NCBI GenBank assembly: GCA_963802415.1
Contig: CAWDIH010000001.1
Span: forward strand, 1,178,001-1,242,000
DNA from: DATAES01 sp963802415
GTDB lineage: Bacteria > Actinomycetota > Acidimicrobiia > Acidimicrobiales > JACDCH01
Length of the DNA stretch: 64,000 nt
Reading direction: 5' to 3'
Positions 1 through 7,642 of this stretch are shown here, one piece after another. The translations under genes were made by a program, and so were the position numbers. The notes below the pieces were generated by a model. The model saw only the letters and a program-made list of their open reading frames with translations. It ran no database searches and had not been told where the DNA came from. Position 1 is the first letter of the stretch, and every line of letters begins with the position of its first letter.

Positions 1-225
1 GTCGCAAGCCGACGCCGTGGCCGGTTCCGCATCGAGCGGCTGTGTCACGAGGAAGCCGATGCCCGTCACGAGCAGCCCGTGGTGGGCGACCAGCGCGGCG
101 ACGTCCCATCCTTCGAGCCGTGTCGGACGCGACCACGCGTCCGCATCCATGGCTTCGAGCGTCCCCGCCCACCACTGCCACGCACCGCCGAGCAGTGCGC
201 AACGCGACGCGAGGTCGTCGGTCAT
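1..225 (-). CDS. MDMPI-type (mycothiol-dependent/DinB-like) protein, N-terminal part
   Basis: The reverse strand is open from an ATG at 225 to the window edge (75 codons). The peptide has the N-terminal signature of the maleylpyruvate-isomerase-type metal-binding family: tryptophan-rich helices and the motif LEGWDVAALVAHH, matching the family pattern of a Gly-Trp followed by 'xxHxx' at the end of the first bundle helix. Family members are mycothiol-dependent isomerases/transferases or DinB-like proteins of unknown substrate. The C-terminus is missing because the window ends. A second member of the family lies at 17586-18269. The family assignment is fairly sure; the function is open. Confidence 0.55.
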   Translation of the reverse strand, partial: MTDDLASRCALLGGAWQWWAGTLEAMDADAWSRPTRLEGWDVAALVAHHGLLVTGIGFLVTQPLDAEPATASACD

Positions 226-230
226 GACGG

Positions 231-426
231 GTGACCGTACCCGGGGGCCGCCGTCCCCGGCATCTGCGCTCGGACGCAGGAGCAGGTCATCGCGAAGACG
301 GCCATCCTGCAGGCCTTCCAGGACGAGCTCGAGGCCAAGGCGGCGCGGTACAAGGAGGTCGGCCAGGAGCTCGGCGTCGATGTGGCCGCCGAGCTCCGAG
401 CGGCAGCCGAAGCGGAGACACGGTAG
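231..426 (+). CDS. Possible small protein with a frameshift in its first codons
   Basis: A reading frame ending in TAG at 424-426 encodes about 55 residues of protein-like, charged helical sequence (…TAILQAFQDELEAKAARYKE…). It has no in-frame start, but a GTG at 231 in the neighbouring frame would join it if the G run at 243-247 carried one extra base. That would give a protein of about 65 residues between the MDMPI-type gene and the dioxygenase. I do not recognise a family; it could be chance. Confidence 0.3.
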
Positions 427-436
427 AAATCCGCCG

Positions 437-1405
437 GTGGACGGCACGCTCGGCATTACCGCCTTGCCGATCGAAGGCGAGCTCGCGACGGTCGAGGTGG
501 TCGGACTGGATCCGGCAACGCACGCCAACGACGCTGCGGTCGCGGCTTGGTTGCGCGAACTGCTGTGGCAGCACGGCGTGCTCTGCATCCGGCTGAACGC
601 GAAGCTCGACGACGACGACATGCGAGCGATGGTCCAAATGTTCGGCCCGATCAAGGATCCGGTCGGCCACGACGAAGCCGGAGATCCCGTCCGTTACTCC
701 GACGAACGCCAGATCATCGACTCGGGCTTCGTACTCACGGACGAGTTGCGCGAATCGCTTGGTGACGTGACGGTGGGTGGCGACGACCTCCGTCCCGGAT
801 TGTTCCAGTACTTCCACACCGACGACTCGTACGTCGAGTGCCCGGCGCTCATCACCGTGCTGCACGCCCGCGCCCTGCCGTCCGGAGGTGGCGGGGCCAC
901 CAGCTTCATCGACATGCGCGCCGCGTACGACCTCGTCGACGAGGAGGTCCGGGCACGGCTCGTCGGGCTGTGGGCGGAGCACGCATACAACAACCGCGAC
1001 GCGTTTGCACCGCGACCATCCGCAACCGGCGACCTCGAACGACTGGCGACCGTCTCGCATCCGGTGGTGCGCGCACACCCGGCGACGGGTCGCCCGGCGC
1101 TGTACTTCGACCTCGACCGCGCCATGCACATCAGCGGCCTGCCGGACGACGAGGGCCGCGCCCTGTTGCAGTCGCTGCAAGACCACGCCGAACGACGAGG
1201 GCCACGGTACGCCCACGCCTGGCGAGCGAACGATCTACTCGTTTGGGACAACGCGTCGGTTCAGCACCGAGCAATCGGCGACTTCGAGGTGGGGGAGCCG
1301 CGCCGGTTCTGGCGATACATGGTGGCCGGGCCACGACCGGCGCCGTACATGCGCTCGATCGGGTCCACGGCTATGGGCAGATCAGTCGACGAACCAGACA
1401 CATAG
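437..1405 (+). CDS. TauD/TfdA-family Fe(II)/2-oxoglutarate dioxygenase
   Basis: A 322-residue protein of the taurine/2,4-D dioxygenase family, cytosolic enzymes that oxidise a small substrate using 2-oxoglutarate and O2. The iron-binding facial triad is visible: HTD near residues 127-129 and the distal His in QHRAIG near 277, followed by the Arg-rich FWRYM segment (about 290) that usually binds 2-oxoglutarate. The family block HPVVRAHPATGRPALYF is near 208-224. The reading frame is open far upstream, but similarity begins at the GTG at 437, just after the stop of the preceding small frame. The length fits the family. The substrate cannot be deduced. Confidence 0.85.
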   Translation: MDGTLGITALPIEGELATVEVVGLDPATHANDAAVAAWLRELLWQHGVLCIRLNAKLDDDDMRAMVQMFGPIKDPVGHDEAGDPVRYSDERQIIDSGFVLTDELRESLGDVTVGGDDLRPGLFQYFHTDDSYVECPALITVLHARALPSGGGGATSFIDMRAAYDLVDEEVRARLVGLWAEHAYNNRDAFAPRPSATGDLERLATVSHPVVRAHPATGRPALYFDLDRAMHISGLPDDEGRALLQSLQDHAERRGPRYAHAWRANDLLVWDNASVQHRAIGDFEVGEPRRFWRYMVAGPRPAPYMRSIGSTAMGRSVDEPDT

Positions 1406-1473
1406 TTGTGCGCGCGTCGTCGCAGCTGTCCTGTCCTACGATGGGAGCTTCGCGACGGTGAGGGGGCGATCGC

Positions 1474-2469
1474 ATGGCGGAATCTCGAGCGCGTTGGCGT
1501 TGGCTGCCCAGACGACGACCGCAGCAACTCGCACCGGGCGAAGGTGTCGACCGGCGAACGGTGCTGATGGGCGCGGCAGCCACCACCGCTGGCGTCGTCG
1601 CTGCCAGTGCCTCACCCGCCATCGCCACACCAGCAGCAAGCGCGGCACCGGCCGCGTCGGCAGCGGCGGCGCTGCCTGCCGCAAACCTTGCAATTGCGCA
1701 GATTCCGCCCGAAACGATCCCCGCTTCGCAAGTCACGGTCGTGCCGGCGGGCGAGATCACGAAGACGAACGCGCAAGAAGCCTTGGAGGAGATGGACGGC
1801 CGGCTGTCCAAGGTGCACATCTTCCAGGATCTCCAGGTCGCGATGACGCTCGTCGACGACTTCATGTGCAACACCGCGACGAGTGGGACCATCGGGCAGC
1901 TCGGCTGGGCGCTGCCGTCCGGCGCGACCGGGACGGCCGCAGCAGCAGCAGGCGCGAACGAGCCGGGCATCTTCGTCATCGGCACGGGTACCACGTCGTC
2001 CGGTTGGCACGGCATCAACCTCGGCAGCAACAACCTCAAGGGTGCGCCCCTGTTCATGTGCGAGTGGCGTCTCAAGCTCGCCAACCTCAACAACGGGTCC
2101 GACAACTTCTCGTGCTGGTTCGGACTGCACAACGGCATCGCCGGGATAGAGCCCACGTCCGGGTTCTACTTCCGGTACAAAGAGGCCGACGGCACGTCCT
2201 GGCGAGCGGCCTGCGCGGACGGCGGCCCGCCGAACGTCGCCAACACCAATGTCGCGGCTGACGTCAATTTCCACCGGTTCCGCATCACGTGCGACGGAGC
2301 CGGCGTGGCGCGCTTCTACATCGACGACGCGCCGGTGGCGATGATCACCTCCGGGCTCCCGTCGGTGAATCGCTACACGCCGAACGCGATGATACGGAAG
2401 ACTGCAGGGACCGTGGCGCGGACGGTTCGCCTCGACTACTTCGCCTTACGGTTCGAGCAGATCCGGTGA
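1474..2469 (+). CDS. Tat-exported protein with LamG/concanavalin-like domain
   Basis: A 331-residue protein with a twin-arginine leader: DRRTVLMG near residues 26-33, then a long Ala/Val/Thr stretch and a likely signal-peptidase site after SPAIA near 50. An Ala/Pro-rich linker follows, then from about residue 120 a beta-rich region resembling LamG/concanavalin-type carbohydrate-binding or phage-tail-like jelly rolls (WHGINLGSNN, FRITCDGAGVARFYIDDAPV). A GAGGGGG Shine-Dalgarno precedes the ATG. The stop overlaps the GTG of the sulfatase (GTGA), so the two are probably translated together. A role in binding sulfated polymers outside the cell is only an inference from this pairing. Confidence 0.6.
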   Translation: MAESRARWRWLPRRRPQQLAPGEGVDRRTVLMGAAATTAGVVAASASPAIATPAASAAPAASAAAALPAANLAIAQIPPETIPASQVTVVPAGEITKTNAQEALEEMDGRLSKVHIFQDLQVAMTLVDDFMCNTATSGTIGQLGWALPSGATGTAAAAAGANEPGIFVIGTGTTSSGWHGINLGSNNLKGAPLFMCEWRLKLANLNNGSDNFSCWFGLHNGIAGIEPTSGFYFRYKEADGTSWRAACADGGPPNVANTNVAADVNFHRFRITCDGAGVARFYIDDAPVAMITSGLPSVNRYTPNAMIRKTAGTVARTVRLDYFALRFEQIR

Positions 2470-3737
2470 CGCCCCCGAACGTCCTGATCATCTTGTCGGA
2501 CGACCAACGGTTCGACTTCTTGCCGTACATGCCCAACACGCGCAACTTGATCGCGTTCCAGGGACGAGAGTTCACGCACTGCAGGTGCAACGTCGCGCTG
2601 TGCCAGCCGACGAGGGTCAGCCTTCTGACTGGCCAGTACTCGAAGCACCACGGGGTGATCGGCAACGGACCCGAGGCGCTCGGGAACATCGACCAGAACA
2701 ACTTGCTCGCCGCATGGATGCATGCTGCGGGCTACCGGACCGGCCTGGTCGGCAAATACCTCAACGCAGCCCCGGCCATGATCCCGCAACCAAACGGCTG
2801 GGACACATGGCGACAGCTCACCGAAACGACGGGTTATGGCGGGTTCGACTACGAGGTGTGTGACGGCACGACCTTGACGACGCCGACACCGTTCCAGATG
2901 GATTACTTGCGCGAGGAGGCGAAGACGTTCGTGGCCGGGTCGGAGCCGTGGTTCCTGCTGCTCGCGCCGACCGCGCCGCACGCGCCGTTCGACCCCGACC
3001 CGAGGGACCTGTTCGCGTGGTCCGACATCCGCTGGCCGATCGTCAACGAGATCAACGTCTCGGACAAGCCGTCATGGATCGCGAACCAGCAACCGTTGCC
3101 GGCATTGGCGCTCTCCGGCTTTCGTGCCATCGCGAGGGCACAGCTCCGAGAGGGCGCCGCGCTGGACCGTGCCATCGGCGAGATCATCGGCAGCATCCCA
3201 CCCGCGGTGCTCGCCAACACATTGGTCGTGTACTCGTCGGACAACGGCCTCACGTACGGCGAGCACCGCCTCCCGTTCGGGGGGGTCTTCAAGAACAGCG
3301 CATACGAGCCGGGGCTCCGGGTTCCACTCGTGATGCGCGGCCCAGAGATTCCTGTAGGCGTGTCCGAGGAGCCGGTCACGATGGCGGCGGACGTGACGGC
3401 CACCGTGGTCGCGATGTCCGGCGCGATCGCGGGTCTGGCTGCCGACGGCGTGGATCTCCGCGACGTGATCGCGAACCCGGGCGCGTACCAGTCACGTCAG
3501 CTGCTGCACGCGAGGGCGGGAATGGAGTTCCTTCCCATTCCGCCGGGCGACGGCATCACCACTCTCACCCGCAAGCTGTACCGCTATCCGTCGATTCCTC
3601 CCGGTAACCCGGACCGGTACGAAGCCTACGACCTCGACATCGACCCGGACGAGGACAACAACTGGGCCAACGACCCGTCACGCAGATTCGACCGCGACGC
3701 GCTCGAAGCAGCGCTCGACAACCTTCTCCTGGCCTGA
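2466..3737 (+). CDS. Type I sulfatase
   Basis: A 423-residue sulfatase of the alkaline phosphatase superfamily that hydrolyses sulfate esters. Key residues visible: the N-terminal metal-binding pair in ILSDDQRFD (D12, D13), the formylglycine motif C-x-P-x-R as CQPTR at 46-50, where Cys is oxidised to formylglycine, and the second metal site in VVYSSDNGLTYGEHR near 255. The GTG at 2466 overlaps the preceding stop and starts directly at the conserved beta-strand (TPPNVLIILSDD), so there is no signal peptide of its own although its partner has a Tat leader. Closest in style to N-acetylglucosamine-6-sulfatase/arylsulfatase A types; the substrate is unknown. Confidence 0.9.
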   Translation: MTPPNVLIILSDDQRFDFLPYMPNTRNLIAFQGREFTHCRCNVALCQPTRVSLLTGQYSKHHGVIGNGPEALGNIDQNNLLAAWMHAAGYRTGLVGKYLNAAPAMIPQPNGWDTWRQLTETTGYGGFDYEVCDGTTLTTPTPFQMDYLREEAKTFVAGSEPWFLLLAPTAPHAPFDPDPRDLFAWSDIRWPIVNEINVSDKPSWIANQQPLPALALSGFRAIARAQLREGAALDRAIGEIIGSIPPAVLANTLVVYSSDNGLTYGEHRLPFGGVFKNSAYEPGLRVPLVMRGPEIPVGVSEEPVTMAADVTATVVAMSGAIAGLAADGVDLRDVIANPGAYQSRQLLHARAGMEFLPIPPGDGITTLTRKLYRYPSIPPGNPDRYEAYDLDIDPDEDNNWANDPSRRFDRDALEAALDNLLLA

Positions 3738-3742
3738 CCGCA

Positions 3743-3793
3743 CGAATCTTGGTGCGATTGCGGGGCCATGGCCCGCAATCGACCCGGAGTCCG
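3743..3793. repeat. Family A interspersed hairpin, copy A1
   Basis: Left flank CGAATCTTGGTGCG, stem GATTGCGGG / CCCGCAATC around a GCCATGG loop, right flank CGACCCGGAGTCCG. It lies between the convergent sulfatase and aminotransferase genes. Compared with copy A4 the stem has one compensated change (C:G to T:A). Confidence 0.85.
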
Positions 3794-3794
3794 A

Positions 3795-4956
3795 TCAGGC
3801 GGTCACGCTCTTCAACCGCGTGAGCGCTTCTTCGAGCACCTCGTGCCGCTTGCAGAAGGCAAAGCGCACGAGCGACTTCCCCGCTTGGGCGTCGTCGTAG
3901 AACACGACGCTCGGGACCGCGACCACGCCGCACCGGCCTGGCAGCGCGGCGGCAAAAGGCAAGACCGTCGTCCTCGCCGAGCGATCGCACGTCAGCCGTC
4001 ACGAAGTACGTCCCGGAGGGCACGAAGATCTCGAAGCCGGCGTCGATGAGTCCTTCGCACAGGTGGTCGCGCTTGTCGCGCAGGTCGTCGGCCAAAGCGG
4101 CGTAGACCTCGTCGCCGAGGCCGAGTCCGAGCGCCACCGCATACTGGAACGGCGCGCCGTTGACGTAGGTCAGCCACTGCTTCGCCGCCCGGACGGACGC
4201 CACAAGGTCGGCTGGACCCGTCACCCACCCGATCTTCCACCCGGTGAACGAGAACGTCTTCCCTGCCGAGGAGATCGTGATCGTCCGTTCGGCCATGCCC
4301 GGCAGCGTGCACAGGGGTATGTGCCTCCTTTCGAACACGAGATGCTCGTACACCTCGTCGGTGACCGCGAGAAGATCGTTGTCGACACACACCGCAGCTA
4401 TGGCGTCGAGCTCGCGGCGGGAGAAGACCTTGCCAGTGGGATTGTGCGGTGAGTTGAGCAGGACGAATCGTGTTCTCGGCGTCGCTGCGGCGCGTAGCGC
4501 GTCGACGTCGAATCCATAGTCCGGCGGCCTGAGAGTCACGGATCGGCGGACAGCACCAGCGAGCGCGGCATCCGCGGCGTACGCGTCGTACCACGGCTCG
4601 AACGTGATCACTTCGTCGCCGGGATCGCACAATGCGAGGAACGTCGCGGCCAGTGCTTCGGTCGCGCCCGCGGTGACGAGCACCTCCGAGTCGGGATCGA
4701 GTTCGATGCCATAGAAGCGCCGTTGATGGTCGGTGATCGCCTCGCGTAGCTCGGCGATGCCGATGCCAGGCGGATACTGATTGTGGCCTGACCGGATCGC
4801 GTCGATCGCGGCCTGCGCGATCACCGCCGGGCCGTCGGTGTCAGGAAAGCCCTGCCCGAGGTTCACCGCGCCCGTTGCTGCAGCCAGCGCCGACATCTCG
4901 GCGAAGATCGTCGGGCCGGAGCCCTTCACGCGGGTGGCAGCTTGCCGGCGGCCCAT
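3795..4956 (-). CDS. Class I/II PLP aminotransferase (DapC/YbdL-like), one frameshift
   Basis: A fold-type I aminotransferase of the methionine/N-succinyldiaminopimelate aminotransferase group. Recognisable blocks: VNLGQGFPDTDGP (N-terminus), YPPGIGIAELREAI, LLNSPHNPTGKVF, VTDEVYEHLVF and the PLP-lysine segment SSAGKTFSFTGWKIGW. The frame breaks at the A-tetramer 3954-3957; removing one base restores PGRCGVVAVPSVVFYDD and a normal C-terminus ending at the TGA complementary to 3795-3797. I start at the ATG at 4956, where homology begins; an in-frame GTG at 4998 is possible. It is divergent from the cystathionine beta-synthase gene. Exact substrate unknown; lysine/diaminopimelate or methionine salvage are typical for the family. 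Confidence 0.85.
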
Positions 4957-5026
4957 GACGGGCAGCAACGCTATGCGGTACTCGCCCGCTACCGTCACCT
5001 GAAGCGGATGAAGGGGCTAGTTGTCC

Positions 5027-6417
5027 ATGGATGAGGTGCCCGACGAACCCGAGATCGCTGATTCGCTTCTCGACCTGGTCGGTAACACCCCGCTCGTGCG
5101 ACTTCGCCGCGTGAGCGGCGACCTGCGCTGTCAGATCGTGGCCAAACTCGAGATCACGAACCCCGGTGGCAGCGTCAAGGACCGTCCCGCGGTCGCGATG
5201 ATCGACGCCGCCGAACGCGAAGGGTTGCTCAGACGCGGGGGAACCATCGTCGAGCCCACCTCCGGCAACACGGGCGTCGGCCTCGCCATCGTCGCCGCGC
5301 AGCGCGGCTATCGATGCATCTTCGTGATGACCGACAAGGTCGCGCCCGAAAAGATCGCGTTGCTGCGGGCGTACGGCGCGGAGGTCGTCGTGTGCCCCGT
5401 TGCGGTCGAACCCGACGATCCGCAGTCGTACTACTCCGTGGCCGAACGGCTGGTGCAGGAGACTCCCGGCGCGTTCCGCCCGAACCAGTACGCGAACCCG
5501 TGGAACCCCTGGGCGCACGAGCACTCGACCGGTCCCGAGATGTGGCGGCAGACGGCAGGGCGCGTCACCCACTTCGTCGCCGGTGTCGGCACCGGAGGGA
5601 CGATCACGGGTGTGGGCCGATACTTGAAGACGAAGAACCCCGATGTGCAGATCGTCGGTGCCGATCCGGCGGGGTCCGTCTACTCGGGCGGATCCGGCCG
5701 CCCGTACCTCGTCGAAGGCATTGGCGAGGATTTCTGGCCGAGCACGTACGACCCGACGCTCGTCGACCGGGTTGTCGCCATCAGCGATCAAGACAGCTTC
5801 TTGATGGCGCGCCGCGTGACGGCCGAAGAGGGCATCCTCATCGGCGGTTCCGGTGGGCACCGCTGTTGCCGCGGCGCTCGAGATCGGCAAGGACCTCAGC
5901 CGAGGACCACCTCGTCGTCGTACTCATTCCCGATTCGGGCCGGGGCTACCTGTCCCGCGTGTTCGATGACGACTGGATGGCCGGCTACGGGTTCCTCCAC
6001 AGTGAAGGCCGCACCGTGGCGGACGTCATTCGAGCGCGAGCCGGAGACGTTCCGCCGCTCGTCTACGTGCACCCGAATGACACCGTCGCGCCGCGGCGTG
6101 AACCTGATGCGCGGTCACGGTGTCTCGCAGCTGCCCGTTGCGAAGGGCGAGCAGCCGCTGGCTGCCGCAGAGGTAGTCGGCGCGGTCGACGAGCTGGCGT
6201 TGATGGACCTCGCCATCCGCGATGACGCTGTCCTCGACGCGCCGGTCGAGAAGGTCATGGGACCGCGGCTGCCGACCATCGGCATCGGCCAGCCGCTCGA
6301 GCTTGCGGTCGAGATGCTCGACACGGCGCCCGCGTCGTCGTGCTCGCAGGCGGCCGTCCGCACGTGGTGCTGTCGCGCACCGACGTGTTGCGTTACCTGT
6401 CGAGCAGAGAATCGTGA
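5027..6417 (+). CDS. cbs: Cystathionine beta-synthase, frameshifted
   Basis: A fold-type II PLP enzyme condensing serine (or O-acetylserine) with homocysteine. The PLP lysine is in NPGGSVKDRPA (K51), followed by the substrate loop TSGNTG near 80 and the glycine-rich phosphate site GVGTGGTITG. The C-terminal part (about 6030-6410) has two CBS-domain repeats (VNLMRGHGVSQLPV, VEKVMGPRLPTI), as in actinobacterial Cbs. The frame is broken about five times after 5850; each break is repaired by one base in a GC run, giving about 463 residues and ending TGA at 6415-6417. The ATG at 5027 is preferred to the in-frame TTG at 5021. It is followed after 17 bp by the gamma-synthase/lyase gene: a reverse transsulfuration pair. 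Confidence 0.85.
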
Positions 6418-6434
6418 GCGACGCAAGTGGAACC

Positions 6435-7586
6435 ATGACCGACTACGGCTTCGAGACGCGAGCGATCCACGCCGGCCAAGAGCCGGACGCGCGACCGGCG
6501 CGGTCGTCCCACCGATCACCCTCGCGACGACCTTCGCGCAGTCGGACGTCGGTGAGCACCATGGGTTCGACTACGCACGCTCGGGCAACCCGACCCGCGC
6601 TGCGCTCGAGACGTGCCTCGCGTCGCTCGAAGGCGCGCGGCACGGCTTCGCCTTCGCCAGCGGTCTCGCTGCGGAGGACGCGGTGCTTCGTCAGTTGCCG
6701 CACGGATCGCACATCGTGCTCGGCAACGACGCGTACGGCGGCACGTTCCGGCTCGATCGACAAGGTGTACCGACCGGCCGGATGGACGTGGTCGGCGGCC
6801 GACCTCACCGACGTGGATGCGCTGGCGCGCGACGTGGACCGACGGCGACCTCGGTCGTGTGGATCGAGACGCCGACCAACCCAGCGCTCGACGATCGTCG
6901 ACATCGAAGCGGTGGCCGAAGTCGCGCACGGTCGCGGGGCGCGTGTCGTCGTCGACAACACGTTCGCCACGCCCTACTTGCAACAGCCGCTGGCGCTCGG
7001 CGCCGACGCGGTCGTGCACTCGACGACGAAGTACCTCGGTGGTCACTCCGACGTCGTCGGTGGGTTCGTCGCGACGTCCGACGACGATGCTCGCCGAAGG
7101 CATCGCGCTTCGTGCAGAACGCGGCGGGCGCGGTGCCCGTCGCCGTTCGACTGCTATCTCGTGCTGCGCGGGGTGAAGACGCTCGCCGTCCGTATGGATC
7201 GTCACTGCGAGAACGCGCGGGCGATCGTCGGACGCTGCTCGTCGGCACCCGCAGGTCGCGCGGTGTGCTGTGGCCCGGCCTGTCCGATCATCCCGGGCAC
7301 GACGCCGCGAAGCGGCAGATGCGCGACTTCGGCGGCATGGTGTCGTTCACGATGCGCGGCGGCGAGGCCGCCGCGCTCGATGTCGTCGCGGCGCACGAAG
7401 GTGTTCACGCTCGCCGAGTCGCTCGGCGCGGTCGAGTCGCTCATCGAGCACCCGGCGCGCATGACGCACGCGTCCGCTGCCGGCTCGCCGCTCGAAGTCG
7501 ATCCCGCGCTGGTCCGGCTGTCGGTCGGCATCGAGACCACCGACGACCTCGTCGCCGACCTCGAAGCCGCGCTCGCCGCAACGTGA
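6435..7586 (+). CDS. Cystathionine gamma-synthase/gamma-lyase, frameshifted
   Basis: A Cys/Met-metabolism PLP enzyme. The frames together give FETRAIHAGQEPD, the Tyr/Arg block FDYARSGNPTR, FASGLAAEDAVL, VVDNTFATPYLQ and the PLP-lysine motif HSTTKYLGGHSDVVGG. At least seven single-base frame breaks occur between 6490 and 7400; N- and C-termini are intact (about 383 residues reconstructed, the usual length). Together with the upstream beta-synthase it would convert homocysteine to cysteine (lyase) or make cystathionine from an activated homoserine (synthase); sequence alone does not separate these. Confidence 0.8.
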   Translation: MTDYGFETRAIHAGQEPDARPARSSHRSPSRRPSRSRTSVSTMGSTTHARATRPALRSRRASRRSKARGTASPSPAVSLRRTRCFVSCRTDRTSCSATTRTAARSGSIDKVYRPAGWTWSAADLTDVDALARDVDRRRPRSCGSRRRPTQRSTIVDIEAVAEVAHGRGARVVVDNTFATPYLQQPLALGADAVVHSTTKYLGGHSDVVGGFVATSDDDARRRHRASCRTRRARCPSPFDCYLVLRGVKTLAVRMDRHCENARAIVGRCSSAPAGRAVCCGPACPIIPGTTPRSGRCATSAAWCRSRCAAARPPRSMSSRRTKVFTLAESLGAVESLIEHPARMTHASAAGSPLEVDPALVRLSVGIETTDDLVADLEAALAAT

Positions 7587-7588
7587 CG

Positions 7589-7634
7589 TTCTGGCGTCAA
7601 CCACTCCGGATATCTGGAGTGGTTGACGCCAGAA
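7589..7634. repeat. Family C: 19-bp perfect inverted repeat
   Basis: Arms TTCTGGCGTCAACCACTCC (7589-7607) and its exact complement (7616-7634) flank an 8-base loop (GGATATCT). It sits between the convergent gamma-lyase and acyl-CoA dehydrogenase genes, so it could act as a bidirectional terminator, although no T tract follows. A 13-nt piece of one arm recurs at 38923-38935. Confidence 0.85.
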
Positions 7635-7642
7635 TGCAGAGA

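Noticed and set aside
287..1216. Long reverse-strand frame opposite the TauD-type gene
   Set aside because: Shadow frame of high-GC coding DNA; the + strand carries the Fe/2-oxoglutarate motifs and the reverse translation shows no family sequence.
3743..3793. Family A hairpins as standard Rho-independent terminators
   Set aside because: No T tract on either side, and copy A4 lies between divergent gene starts; flanks are conserved beyond what a terminator needs.
5850..7586. Programmed ribosomal frameshifting in the transsulfuration genes
   Set aside because: Too many breaks, no slippery-site/stem combination at consistent places, and the same kind of breaks occur in unrelated genes throughout the window.
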